A DNA stretch of 64,000 bases from Bacillus sp. CHD6a. Lineage in GTDB: Bacteria; Bacillota; Bacilli; Bacillales; Bacillaceae_I. This document shows positions 1-9,300 of the stretch, piece after piece (position 1 is the first letter of the stretch; every line of letters begins with the position of its first letter). The DNA is taken from NCBI RefSeq assembly GCF_001293645.1, contig NZ_LBMD01000016.1, positions 1 through 64,000 on the forward strand. The letters are read 5' to 3'. Below the pieces are notes generated by a model, which worked only from the letters and a program-made list of their open reading frames with translations, ran no database searches and had not been told where the DNA came from. Position numbers and translations under genes: made by a program.

Positions 1-106
1 GGCGTCTCAAGCCCGGAAGCAGTGGAAGAGAAGTTCAAACGGTAAGAGAGAAGGCGTCTCAAGACCTAAAGCAGTGGAAGTTAGTTTATACGGACGTGAA
101 ACCTAG
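1..106 (+). repeat. Two tandem ~52-bp repeat units, relic-like
   Basis: Units start at 1 and 53 and share GGCGTCTCAAG followed by an AAGCAGTGGAAG block. Read in frame 1 the first unit gives GVSSPEAVEEKFKR and a TAA at 43-45, so it may be the 3' end of a gene cut by the window edge. The second unit reads GVSRPKAVEVSLYGRET then TAG. Similar 'PEAVEL' relics lie at 20275-20400 and 48826-48882. Function is unknown. Confidence 0.5.
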
Positions 107-277
107 TACAAGTAGTACTAAAGAAAGATGTTATTTTTTTAGAAAAGTTTTACTATGATAAGGTCCCATATAAGTGTTGTAACTTCAAATATTTACAATA
201 AAAGGGGATTATTTGTTTAATACATAGGGAATCGTTTTATAGAAATTTAAAGATTGATTGTTGAAAGAAGGTAAACA

Positions 278-841
278 ATGAATATAAAGATGTTATTAGG
301 AGTTTTAAGTTTAGTAACAATACTAGTTGGTTGTGGGATGCAAAATAAAGAAGATGTGCCTGATACAGTAGCTTTCCAAGATGAGTTTACAAAAGACTTT
401 CTACAATCGTCTGAAGAAGTTGTAGAGGGACACTATCTCTTTAAGTCCCGAACGGACGGATATACCGTTCTCTTCCCTGTAAATGCTTCAATGGACAAAG
501 CTGTATATGAAAGAACAGGAGATGAATTTGAGTCAGTAGGTTTTGTAGAAAATGTTGAAGAACAAAATCTATCATTCGTCTACAACATTTATTACGATGA
601 CCAACCAAGAGCAAACGATATTGAATTTAAGTTAAGTTTGTTTGAAACTTATATAAATTATACGGGGTATTTTGAAGAGTATACAAAAGATAAAATTTCC
701 TACTATTATGCAGAAAATATATTTGAATATAAAGGCATGAAGAGCTACAGGTATTTTGCATATATTAAGCCAGACATTAAAAATAAAGGGATTAATTTCA
801 TTGGTAGAATAACTTGTATAGATAATGGTAAATCCTACTAA
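278..841 (+). CDS. Putative lipoprotein, paralogue of the next gene (possible T7SS immunity protein)
   Basis: A 187-residue protein begins with a lipoprotein signal peptide; the lipobox LVGC places the lipidated Cys at residue 19. The start ATG has the ribosome site GAAGGTAA upstream. From residue 31 it aligns closely with the protein at 1238-1888 (shared DEFTKDFL, YERxGDEFES). It ends about 25 residues earlier, stopping just after the conserved region around ITCID, so it may be a C-terminally shortened copy. Its position upstream of a lipase-like T7SS effector candidate suggests membrane-anchored immunity, but no known domain was recognised. Composition is very AT-rich. Confidence 0.7.
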   Translation: MNIKMLLGVLSLVTILVGCGMQNKEDVPDTVAFQDEFTKDFLQSSEEVVEGHYLFKSRTDGYTVLFPVNASMDKAVYERTGDEFESVGFVENVEEQNLSFVYNIYYDDQPRANDIEFKLSLFETYINYTGYFEEYTKDKISYYYAENIFEYKGMKSYRYFAYIKPDIKNKGINFIGRITCIDNGKSY

Positions 842-1237
842 ATGAACTATATTCTGTCTATTCTCCTTTTGTAAAAAGATAGTAAAAATGATTCGTAAGA
901 CCCGAAATTATATTTACAAATTAAAATCTATAAATTTTTAAGTAAAAAATCTACATTAATAAACAATTAATCATGCTAATGAACTATAAAATACGTACAA
1001 CATTAATTTCCGGTTAGTTCCTAACTAACAGACAGGATTCGACAATTGTTTCAGTCAAATTGACTACTTTTAAATCACGTGGTAATTATTATATAGCTAT
1101 AAAAAAGACCGAAAAAATCTTTTTGTAAATTAATATATTTTTTAATAAAAGGGATTATTTGTATAACGTATAGGGAATAAGTCTTTTAGAAAATACATAT
1201 TATGCCACGTTGATGGCGTTGCCTAGGGGGAAGGGCT
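842..1237. other. AT-rich intergenic region with a duplicated leader at its 3' end
   Basis: No gene was found here. The last ~100 bases (1141-1180) repeat blocks seen upstream of the first lipoprotein at 196-232: AATAAAAGGG(G)ATTATTTGT and ATAGGGAAT. The duplication that made the two lipoprotein genes therefore included their leader. An imperfect inverted repeat, GTTAGTTCCTAACTAAC, lies near 1013-1030 and has no T-run. Confidence 0.5.
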
Positions 1238-1888
1238 ATGAAGAAATCAATGCTTCTAGGACTAATAAGTTCCATATTTTTGCTGGGAGGGTGCGGAGGA
1301 ATGGTAAACCAAAATGGTTCAGAAAATTTCACAGATGCTCCAGATACTGCAGCATTTAAGGATGAGTTTACAAAAGACTTTTTAGTTTCTAATAAAGAGG
1401 TTAAAGAAGGCTTTTATTTATTTGATTCCGCAACAAAAGGCTATCAATTTCACTTTCCTGTCAACGGGTTCATTGAGAAGGAAATTTATGAAAGAAATGG
1501 AGACGAATTCGAATCTGTTAGCTTTTTTGATAACAAATTAAAAGAAGAGAATCTTCTGATGTACTATCGAATTATTTATGAAGATAGTAAACTTTCGAGT
1601 GATATTGAATTAAGCCTAGACCTACTCAAATCTAAGGTGGATTTTGAGGGAGAATACGAAGAATATACCATTAATAATAGTACATATTACTATGGCGAGA
1701 ATATATCTGAATATGAGGGGCATAAAAGTTATCTTTTTTTCACCCTTATAAAACCCGATGGTAATGACAAAGGAGTTAGCTTTGTTGCAGAAATAAGTTG
1801 TGATGATATTTCTAAACAATGTACACCGGACAGTAGTCATGTAAAAGATAGAATAAAAGAAATAATGCATTCTTTTGACTTTGAATAA
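1238..1888 (+). CDS. Putative lipoprotein, full-length paralogue (possible T7SS immunity protein)
   Basis: A 216-residue lipoprotein with lipobox LGGC (Cys 19) and a polar mature domain. It is a clear paralogue of the protein at 278-841 but keeps a C-terminal tail with two Cys residues (around ISCDD and KQCTPD) that could form a disulphide outside the cell. The ribosome site is AGGGGGAAGGG, and the TAA overlaps the next ATG (TAATG at 1886-1890), so it is translationally coupled to the lipase-like protein. In the S. aureus TslA system the immunity protein TilA is a lipoprotein. By that analogy this gene is the best immunity candidate; this is inference, with no family match recognised. Confidence 0.72.
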   Translation: MKKSMLLGLISSIFLLGGCGGMVNQNGSENFTDAPDTAAFKDEFTKDFLVSNKEVKEGFYLFDSATKGYQFHFPVNGFIEKEIYERNGDEFESVSFFDNKLKEENLLMYYRIIYEDSKLSSDIELSLDLLKSKVDFEGEYEEYTINNSTYYYGENISEYEGHKSYLFFTLIKPDGNDKGVSFVAEISCDDISKQCTPDSSHVKDRIKEIMHSFDFE

Positions 1889-3939
1889 TGGTGATAGAAA
1901 TGAATGAGAATAAAGAAATATTATCAGAAATACTTAAAGCAAGAGTTGCTGAGATAGAGTATCGAGGCATAACTATTGAAGATATTAGAAGGATCTATAT
2001 CGAAGAAACCGGTGAGGAACCTCCAGCTGAAATCACATTATATCATGCTAAGGATTATGCCCAGATCAATAATCAAGTAGATTCTGGATTTGATGGAACA
2101 GTAATTCATTTCTTAAATATAGAAACTGGCATCAATCAATCCTTTACAATTATAAGAGGTAGTGAAAAAAGAGAAAATTATGGTGAACCTGCAGAAGGGC
2201 CCCCTCATGATTGGTTTTATAACATGTTTGGTATTTTTGGAGGGAATATTCAAAGCCAATACAATCATGCAGAGGCATTTGATAAAAAGGTCACAGAAGA
2301 AATTAATGAAATGGTAGAAAAAGAAATGAACACATTAAGAAATGAAGGGAAGCCTGTAGCTGAAGTTAATTTGGTTAAACAAGGAATTGGGCATTCTCTA
2401 GGGGGGAATTTAATTCAAACTTTGCAAATCATTGAACAACCTTTTGAAGGGGTGTTTGTAATTAATGATGCACCTCCAAGTGTTTACCAACTCGCATATA
2501 TAGATAGGAACTTTAGACAGGCAATTCGGATCAAGCTCGGGGCAACTACTATGAATGATATCTATAAAATGAATCCAAGAAAACTTACTGAATTTGGGGA
2601 AAAGTATTACAAAGAACGTGGCAAAACAATTCATCATCTTACAGTGCAAGAAGATATTTTGTATTCTTTGTTATCTTTAAGAGGATTTATGGATCTTGGT
2701 ACACGAAGAGTCCTGGATACTTATCATTATACAGATGGCATTGCAAGATATATGAACAAAATATCAGACCAACATTTACACAATATCCAACAATTCGTCG
2801 CCAAACACGCCCCAGCCTATGAAAAAGCAGGAGTAGACGGCCTTAATAGAAGCATGTTCGGGTTCGACCAGGAATTCTTCACTCTCATTAGTAACATGAA
2901 ACAGGATTGGAAAAAAATCTTCGAACCGCCGAAATGGAAGCGTGGAGCGGTACCGATGACGATTGGTGTCATCGGATTTGGAAGCTTTACAGTGGACATG
3001 CCGTTCGCATATCCAGTTAAAGAATTTCCAAGTGATTTCTTTTCGAGACAACAGGAGTTTGTCTCAAGGGCTTTAGAGATCAGAGCTAAACTGCAAGATT
3101 TGACAGAAGTTCTTCCTTCCTTACTTGCCTTGGTTGGAGAGATTAGTGAGGACCTGTTAAAGCTGATTAAGGTTCATGTAGAGGAAATGTCAGGTAGCAT
3201 AGAGCGTATGATTGAAGCAATTGGCGGTGCTGCATTGGACATTGGAAAGAATCTGGTTAAAGGTTCCTTTACCAATAACTTGTCTCAACATGAGAATATC
3301 CTGACCTTAATTGAGCTGTCAGAAACAATAAAGCTTGAAAGCGGTAATATTCAAAATAGCTATCAAGCAATTATAAACGATACGAATGACTTTGTTGGAG
3401 AGTTTGGGGATGCTGCCCATGCACATGGCATGGAACATGTAGTTAACTCATTAAATCAGGTAAAAGGAAGACGGTACGAGGGATCTGATTTAATTCGTTA
3501 TAAAAACGCCACAGATGGTAGGACCATTGAGGTCAACCTTTCTTCTGCTGTAAGGATTTATCAACTTGGTCTCGATAAATGCATGGAAAAGGAAGAAGCA
3601 CTCTCTGCCTGGAGGAGACTGTATTATACGGAATATGTCGACGACCTGGAATTCAGGAAACAACGTGTGATGAACTCTATTCATCAGATGGAAGCAAACC
3701 CAAGGAATTACAGCCACCTTCTCCCGGTTTCAAATATTGATGTGAAAGTTACCAAGATTAATGTTCACGATTTTTTAAGGCCCCTTGATCCTATGTTTCA
3801 GGATTCCTTTGAAGGAATGTATCACTACCTTCGGGAGGAAATTGAAAAAAATAAAGCCATGATTAGCCGGGTCCGAAAGTCTATTGAAGAACTGTTTGAA
3901 AAAGATCAAAGTATTTCAAAGTTGTTTGAATTAAGGTAA
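1888..3939 (+). CDS. Alpha/beta-hydrolase (lipase-like) protein with helical C-terminal half; candidate reverse-type T7SS effector
   Basis: A 683-residue protein. The N-terminal ~300 residues carry the nucleophile elbow GHSLGG (Ser 170); possible acid and base partners are Asp 194 or Asp 256 and His 280 or His 296/298. Residues ~385-520 are strongly helical and resemble T7SS-type helical hairpins (EFVSRALEIRAKL onward). There is no signal peptide and no N-terminal LXG domain. A toxin-like domain first and a helical domain last is the layout described for the S. aureus T7SS lipase TslA. The start may be ATG 1888 (overlapping the previous stop) or ATG 1900, which has GGTGA five bases upstream. 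Base composition changes visibly near 2780, from very AT-rich to typical. It lies directly upstream of the T7SS core. Confidence 0.72.
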   Translation: MVIEMNENKEILSEILKARVAEIEYRGITIEDIRRIYIEETGEEPPAEITLYHAKDYAQINNQVDSGFDGTVIHFLNIETGINQSFTIIRGSEKRENYGEPAEGPPHDWFYNMFGIFGGNIQSQYNHAEAFDKKVTEEINEMVEKEMNTLRNEGKPVAEVNLVKQGIGHSLGGNLIQTLQIIEQPFEGVFVINDAPPSVYQLAYIDRNFRQAIRIKLGATTMNDIYKMNPRKLTEFGEKYYKERGKTIHHLTVQEDILYSLLSLRGFMDLGTRRVLDTYHYTDGIARYMNKISDQHLHNIQQFVAKHAPAYEKAGVDGLNRSMFGFDQEFFTLISNMKQDWKKIFEPPKWKRGAVPMTIGVIGFGSFTVDMPFAYPVKEFPSDFFSRQQEFVSRALEIRAKLQDLTEVLPSLLALVGEISEDLLKLIKVHVEEMSGSIERMIEAIGGAALDIGKNLVKGSFTNNLSQHENILTLIELSETIKLESGNIQNSYQAIINDTNDFVGEFGDAAHAHGMEHVVNSLNQVKGRRYEGSDLIRYKNATDGRTIEVNLSSAVRIYQLGLDKCMEKEEALSAWRRLYYTEYVDDLEFRKQRVMNSIHQMEANPRNYSHLLPVSNIDVKVTKINVHDFLRPLDPMFQDSFEGMYHYLREEIEKNKAMISRVRKSIEELFEKDQSISKLFELR

Positions 3940-3944
3940 AGGGG

Positions 3945-4283
3945 GTGGTAGGAATAGGACAGTATAAAACTTCGTATGTTTTTGCACCATATGAGGACTT
4001 GAGATTTAAGTATTTTCCTTTCAATGCCGAGTTAGGAAGAGTTCGAGAAATCAGTGATGAGTTGGCAAGTATTATCAATGCGGAACTCGAACTAAGTAAA
4101 GGTAAGTTTATTGAACAATCATTATTAGAATTTAATAAAAATCACCGGCTGTTTACGATTATCGCCAGTGATCAGTTAAGGCTGATGACTACCCTTTCCA
4201 ACAAATACCACGAACATGTGGACGAGATGAACAGGCAAGAGTTGACAATCTTCTATGAAGAGGTCAATGAAACCATCCGTTGA
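3945..4283 (+). CDS. Small helical protein, candidate partner of the upstream effector
   Basis: A 112-residue protein starting with GTG five bases after the effector stop; the possible ribosome site AAGG overlaps that stop. After a short beta-like start (YKTSYVFAPYEDL) it is mostly charged helices with no Trp. No WXG motif, signal peptide or membrane segment is visible. Size, helicity and placement fit the small partner proteins needed for LXG or TslA-type substrate secretion (Lap/TlaA). That role is inferred from context only. Confidence 0.6.
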   Translation: MVGIGQYKTSYVFAPYEDLRFKYFPFNAELGRVREISDELASIINAELELSKGKFIEQSLLEFNKNHRLFTIIASDQLRLMTTLSNKYHEHVDEMNRQELTIFYEEVNETIR

Positions 4284-4410
4284 TACAATCAAAATATTTA
4301 GAAAAATAGCAATCTGTGAAAAAAATACTATTCTTAGAGGTTTTGTTTTTTTGAGTTAGGGGTATGAGTGGGTATATATTACTTATTTTACTAAAATTCC
4401 TAGTTGTAAA

Positions 4411-4440
4411 TTGACCTTTAAGTTGTGTGTTTTTTACAAT
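4411..4440 (+). promoter_or_regulatory. Sigma-A-type promoter for yukE
   Basis: TTGACC (4411-4416) and TACAAT (4435-4440) are separated by 18 bases and lie 35 bases upstream of the yukE start. The start of yukE follows GGAGCG. This would drive the T7SS core cluster. Confidence 0.6.
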
Positions 4441-4475
4441 AAAAGTAACCTATTAAAGAAATGGAGCGATGTTAA

Positions 4476-4769
4476 ATGTCAGGAATCATTCGCGTTACCC
4501 CTGCAGAGTTAGTTGGAATGTCCACTCGTTACAGAAGTGAAAGCAGCCAGGTTGGAGATCAAATCAACCGTTTGGATAACATGATTCGTGAGCTTGAAAG
4601 TGTATGGGAAGGTGAATCTAGCCGCGCATTCAGCGATCAATACCAATCCTTGAAGCCTTCTATCATTCAAATGCAACAATTACTTGAGGATATCTCCGTT
4701 CAGCTTAGCAACACAGCTAGAGCTCTTGAAGATGCTGATACTCAAATTGCAAGCCAGATCCGCGGGTAA
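4476..4769 (+). CDS. yukE: WXG100 family T7SS secreted protein YukE/EsxA
   Basis: A 97-residue helical-hairpin protein with the signature W44-E45-G46 in the turn between two helices. It is the small secreted substrate and partner of Gram-positive T7SS. It has no signal peptide, as expected. The ribosome site is GGAGCG and its own promoter lies upstream. A strong hairpin follows before yukD, so it is probably made in excess over the membrane components. Gene order yukE-yukD-yukC-yukBA-yueB-yueC matches B. subtilis. Confidence 0.95.
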   Translation: MSGIIRVTPAELVGMSTRYRSESSQVGDQINRLDNMIRELESVWEGESSRAFSDQYQSLKPSIIQMQQLLEDISVQLSNTARALEDADTQIASQIRG

Positions 4770-4817
4770 ATTGTTCTAATACAAATAGCTCCCTTCAAAA
4801 AAGGGCAGCCAAAAAGG

Positions 4818-4862
4818 AAGAAGGAGCGCCATTCTATAACAGTTGAATGCGTTCCTTCTTTT
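4818..4862 (+). terminator. Hairpin with T-tract between yukE and yukD (probable partial terminator)
   Basis: AAGAAGGAGCGCCATTC (4818-4834) pairs with GAATGCGTTCCTTCTT (4845-4860), with one G-U pair and one bulge, followed by TTTT. There is no separate promoter visible before yukD, so partial read-through is the likely way downstream genes are expressed. Confidence 0.65.
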
Positions 4863-4877
4863 ATGAGGTGAAAAACA

Positions 4878-5117
4878 ATGTACATAGAAATAACAATCGA
4901 TCTGAAAAACTACCAAAAGGAATCGTTTGATCTTCGTCTATCTAATTACCATACCGTGAAAAAAATGGTCGATATCGTGTGGCAAGCCGTTTCTCTCGCA
5001 TCACCTCCAAGGGATGGGGAATGGGTAAGAGTAGTAAACAAACAATTGATATTATCAGGCTCAGACAAGCTTGTAGACCATGGTATTACGTCTGGCGACC
5101 GTTTGGAAATTTTATAA
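4878..5117 (+). CDS. yukD: Ubiquitin-like T7SS protein YukD/EsaB
   Basis: A 79-residue protein with the beta-grasp pattern of YukD: MYIEITIDLKNY first strand, a central helix (VKKMVDIVWQAV) and a C-terminal GITSGDRLEIL strand. It is a cytoplasmic accessory factor of T7SS. The ribosome site is GAGGTG. The stop is followed within 15 bases by the yukC start. Confidence 0.9.
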   Translation: MYIEITIDLKNYQKESFDLRLSNYHTVKKMVDIVWQAVSLASPPRDGEWVRVVNKQLILSGSDKLVDHGITSGDRLEIL

Positions 5118-5131
5118 AGGAGCAATCTATC

Positions 5132-6319
5132 ATGGCAGATCAAAGTCGAACATATCTGGAAGAAGAAATAGGCGCAACACTTTCTAGAGAAGGTGAAACG
5201 ATCAAGCTGGTCTTTCAAAAAGAGAAAATCAAATTGGAAGATGCTGCTGAAATTCGGATGCTTCAAGAAATAAACTCAGTCATACATAAGAAAATGAAAG
5301 AAACAGAAGACGAGTTAACACTCATCTATCATCCCCCTCCTGCCTTTTCGTCTTTTGCAAAACTAAAAAAGAAGGATGAGAAAAGCAGATGGATTTTTTC
5401 CTCTCAATTAATTAAGAGTGTTAGGAATCACTCTCTTTCAAGACTACATCTTCTTATTTGTCCCGAAAATATGGTGGTGGATGAAAGTTTAACGCCCTAT
5501 TTTCTTCACTATGGGGTGATGGAAAGTCTACCACCTTATGAAAAAGAGTCAGAAAAGCTATGGCAGGAAACCAAATCGGTCATTGCTTCTGCCATTGACG
5601 GGAAATACTCCTTTAAAGAATATCTCAAACTCTACCAAACATTGGAACTTTCACCTGCAGCCAAATCCATTATGAACGCTAAGGACGAAGAAGAACTATT
5701 AACATTTATCCATAATGGAATAAAAGGGTTGGAAGAGAAGGAGAAACAATTTATTCGACTACCTGAAAAACGATGGAAGTTCACCAAGTATGCCACCATC
5801 GGACTGACTGTTCTTTTGTTACCTGCGCTCGTATTAGTGATATATTCCTTTCTTTTCGTTCAACCGAAACAGGCGGCGTATGTACAGAGTTCTGAACATT
5901 TTTTACAAAGTGAATACAGTGAGGTAGTCGATACATTAAATGGATATGAGGCACAAGAGATGCCAAGAGTGGTGCAATATAAGTTGGCAACATCCTATAT
6001 CATTAATGAATCTTTAAATGAAGAGCAAAAAGATGCTCTCCAAAACAGGATAACCTTGCAATCCGATCCGCAGTACTATCAGTATTGGATACATATTGGT
6101 CGCGGAGAGGCACAAGCGGCGTTAGATATCGCGAGATCTTTAGAAGATTCGGAGATTATTCTATATGGCTTATTGAAATATAAAGAACAAATCAGAGCTC
6201 AGGACGATCTTACAGGGGAAGAAAAACAGAATCAACTTAAAGAAGTCCAAGATGAGATTGATGAGTATGCAAAGGCAATTCAAGCTTTAGAAGAAGAGCA
6301 AGAGGAAGAGTCCAACTAA
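5132..6319 (+). CDS. yukC: T7SS membrane protein YukC/EssB (pseudokinase domain)
   Basis: ATG 5132 with AAAGGAGC upstream gives 395 residues. A longer in-frame reading from 4979 overlaps yukD and is not credible. The N-terminal cytoplasmic part (~1-215) matches the EssB pseudokinase-like domain; one membrane segment lies at about residues 219-243 (ATIGLTVLLLPALVLVIYSF), followed by an extracytoplasmic helical domain rich in Glu and Gln. EssB/YukC is a core subunit of the secretion channel. The order between yukD and yukBA supports the call. Confidence 0.93.
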   Translation: MADQSRTYLEEEIGATLSREGETIKLVFQKEKIKLEDAAEIRMLQEINSVIHKKMKETEDELTLIYHPPPAFSSFAKLKKKDEKSRWIFSSQLIKSVRNHSLSRLHLLICPENMVVDESLTPYFLHYGVMESLPPYEKESEKLWQETKSVIASAIDGKYSFKEYLKLYQTLELSPAAKSIMNAKDEEELLTFIHNGIKGLEEKEKQFIRLPEKRWKFTKYATIGLTVLLLPALVLVIYSFLFVQPKQAAYVQSSEHFLQSEYSEVVDTLNGYEAQEMPRVVQYKLATSYIINESLNEEQKDALQNRITLQSDPQYYQYWIHIGRGEAQAALDIARSLEDSEIILYGLLKYKEQIRAQDDLTGEEKQNQLKEVQDEIDEYAKAIQALEEEQEEESN

Positions 6320-6345
6320 CTGTAAGGTTGAAATGAGGTGAGTAT

Positions 6346-9300
6346 ATGAGTAATTTCTGGTTGTTCTATCAAGACAACTATCAGAAGCTATCTATAGAGA
6401 CTGGGATTATAAGTGTAGGTTCTGAGGTTGAGGACCAACTTACTGTACGTAATTTTCCATTTTCGGAGGGCCCTTTGCTTGTCGATATCCAACATGACAA
6501 ATTCACTGTAAAACAAAAGGGTGGAATGATAGGAAGCGGTACATACGCTCAACCGTTTGAATGGAAAGATAAAGAGAACGAGTTAAAAATGGTACTTTCT
6601 CCTAGTCCATTCTATTCCAAAACCTATTATTTAGGTAGTAGAGAACAGGTAGATTTTTCCTTCCGTGAAGGAGAAATGATTTCGTTTACTAGAAACTTTT
6701 CAAGAAAATGGGTTGTCCATATTACGGATGAAAATTGTTTCTTGAATGGCCATAAGCTTTATCAAGATATAATTCTAGAGGTAGGGGATCTTCTGCTCTT
6801 TTCTTATATGGAGATAAGGATCAGAGAAGAGGATATATTGGAAGTTTCAAGCTTCAAAGAGTATGACACAGACCTCTCTGAGATAATGTCACCACAATCA
6901 GAAATGCAAAAGAAGTATCCAAGCTATCGTCGAACTCCGAGGATGGTCTATGAGCTGCCTGATGATAAGGTTTCGCTGCAATTTCCTACACAGGAATCGG
7001 ACGATAATAATAAGGGTCTGTGGCTGATTATCATGCCTCCCCTTATCATGCTTATTGTAATGGGAGTGGTTGCTCTTGTTGCACCGCGGGGCATATTCAT
7101 CATCATTTCCATGGTTATGTTTATGACCACACTTATTACGTCCACGGTCCAATTCTTTAAAGAAAAAGCAAACCGTAAAAGAAGCGAAGAGCGTAGAAAA
7201 AGAGTTTATACCCTTTATTTGGAAAATAAGCGAAGAGAGCTACAAGCGTTAGCAGATAAGCAGACTAATGTACTCACGTTTCATTTCCCATCCTTTGAAC
7301 GAATGAAATATCTGACAAGACAAATTTCCGATCGAATATGGGAAAGGTCATTGGAAAGCCATGATTTCTTACAATTCCGTTTAGGACGAGGCAAAGTACC
7401 ATCCAGTTATGAAATATCCATTAATTCCGGTGATATGGCTAATAGAGAGATTGATGATTTACTAGAGCAATCTCAGCATTTAGAAAAGGTTTATAGGGAA
7501 ATAGACCATGTTCCGGTGGTAGCGGATTTATCTAAAGGTGCGATCGGATTAATTGGAAAAGAGTCCGTCATGAAAAATGAAATCCATCAGATTATCGGTC
7601 AGTTATCCTTCTTTCATAGTTACCATGACCTGCGATTTGTATTTATTTTTAATGAAAAAGAATATGAACAATGGGAATGGGTGAAGTGGCTTCCGCATTT
7701 TCAAATACCGCAATCCTTTGCAAAGGGTTTAATCTATAATGAACAGACAAGAGATCAGTTGCTTTCTTCCATTTATGAAATGCTCAGAGAAAGAGATTTA
7801 TTGGAAGACAAAGAGAAGGTAGCCTTTTCACCGCATATCGTTTTTATTATTACAGAACAGCAATTAATAGCAGATCATGTCATTCTTGAATATCTCGAGG
7901 GAGATCATAAAGACCTTGGTATTTCAGTCATTTTCGCTGCGGATTCCAAAGAAAGTCTGTCCGATAACATAGAAACCCTTGTGAGGTATATCAATACCCA
8001 AGAGGGAGACATTCTAATCCAAGATAAAAAAGCAGTTTCCATCCCTTTTAGATTGGATTCTCATAAAAGAGAAGGGAACGAAGTCTTCTCAAGAATGCTT
8101 AGAACTCTTGATCACCAGGTGGGAATGACCAACTCCATCCCAAATAGCATTTCTTTCTTAGAAATGATGAAAGTAAAAGAAGTGGGGATGCTGCCGATAC
8201 AAGAAAACTGGCTTACAAGGAAGTCCTCTAAATCTTTGGCTGTACCTATCGGGTTAAAAGGTAAAGAAGACATTTCAGTACTAAACCTACATGAAAAAGC
8301 ACATGGTCCACATGGCCTTTTAGCAGGTACAACGGGATCTGGGAAAAGTGAATTTTTGCAAACTTATATTCTGTCACTTGCTATTCACTATCACCCGCAT
8401 GAAGTAGCGTTCCTGCTCATTGACTACAAAGGTGGAGGAATGGCCCAGCCGTTTGAAAAAATGCCTCATTTACTAGGAGTCATCACTAATATTGAAGGAA
8501 GCAAGAACTTCAGCGCAAGGGCGCTTGCTTCCATAAAAAGTGAACTGAAAAGGCGCCAGCGATTGTTTGATCAATACAAAGTCAATCATATTAATGCTTA
8601 CACAGACCTGTATAAGCAAAATAAAGCAGAAGAACCTTTGCCGCATTTGTTCCTCATTTCCGATGAGTTTGCAGAATTGAAAGCGGAAGAACCAGAGTTT
8701 ATCCGCGAGTTGGTTAGTGCCGCCCGTATAGGAAGAAGTTTAGGTGTGCATCTTATCCTCGCTACTCAAAAACCAGGTGGAGTCATTGATGAACAGATCT
8801 GGAGTAACGCCCGCTTTAAAGTCGCGTTAAAAGTACAAGATGCAGATGATAGCAGGGAGATTCTGAAAAATGGAGACGCCGCATCCATTACCGTTACCGG
8901 TAGAGGTTATCTTCAAGTAGGGAATAACGAAGTTTATGAACTGTTCCAGTCAGCTTGGAGCGGGGCACCTTATCAAGAGGATACTTCTGAATCAGAAGAT
9001 GAGGTAGCTTTTGTTACTGACCTTGGGCTTGTCCCGTTGTCTGATGTATCAACATCCAAAAAGAAAAAGAAAAGTGCACAAACGGAAATTGGAGCTGTAG
9101 TGGAAGAAATCCATTCCGTTCAGCAACATATGGGCATCCGACAACTTAACAGCCCATGGCTCCCTCCTTTAGAAGGAAGACTTTCACGCAAGAACTATAT
9201 GGCAGAGGAGCAAGGTTTCATTCCGCTTGCATTGATGGATGAGCCTGAAAAACAATCGCAAACAGTGTATGAATATGAACTTGTGGAGGATGGAAACATC

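Noticed and set aside
3060-3939. LXG or WXG100 domain at the N terminus of the lipase-like protein
   Set aside because: The N terminus is the hydrolase domain; helical T7SS-like segments are only seen in the C-terminal half.
4979-5131. N-terminal extension of YukC
   Set aside because: The upstream in-frame part overlaps yukD entirely and lacks a ribosome site, whereas ATG 5132 has AAAGGAGC.
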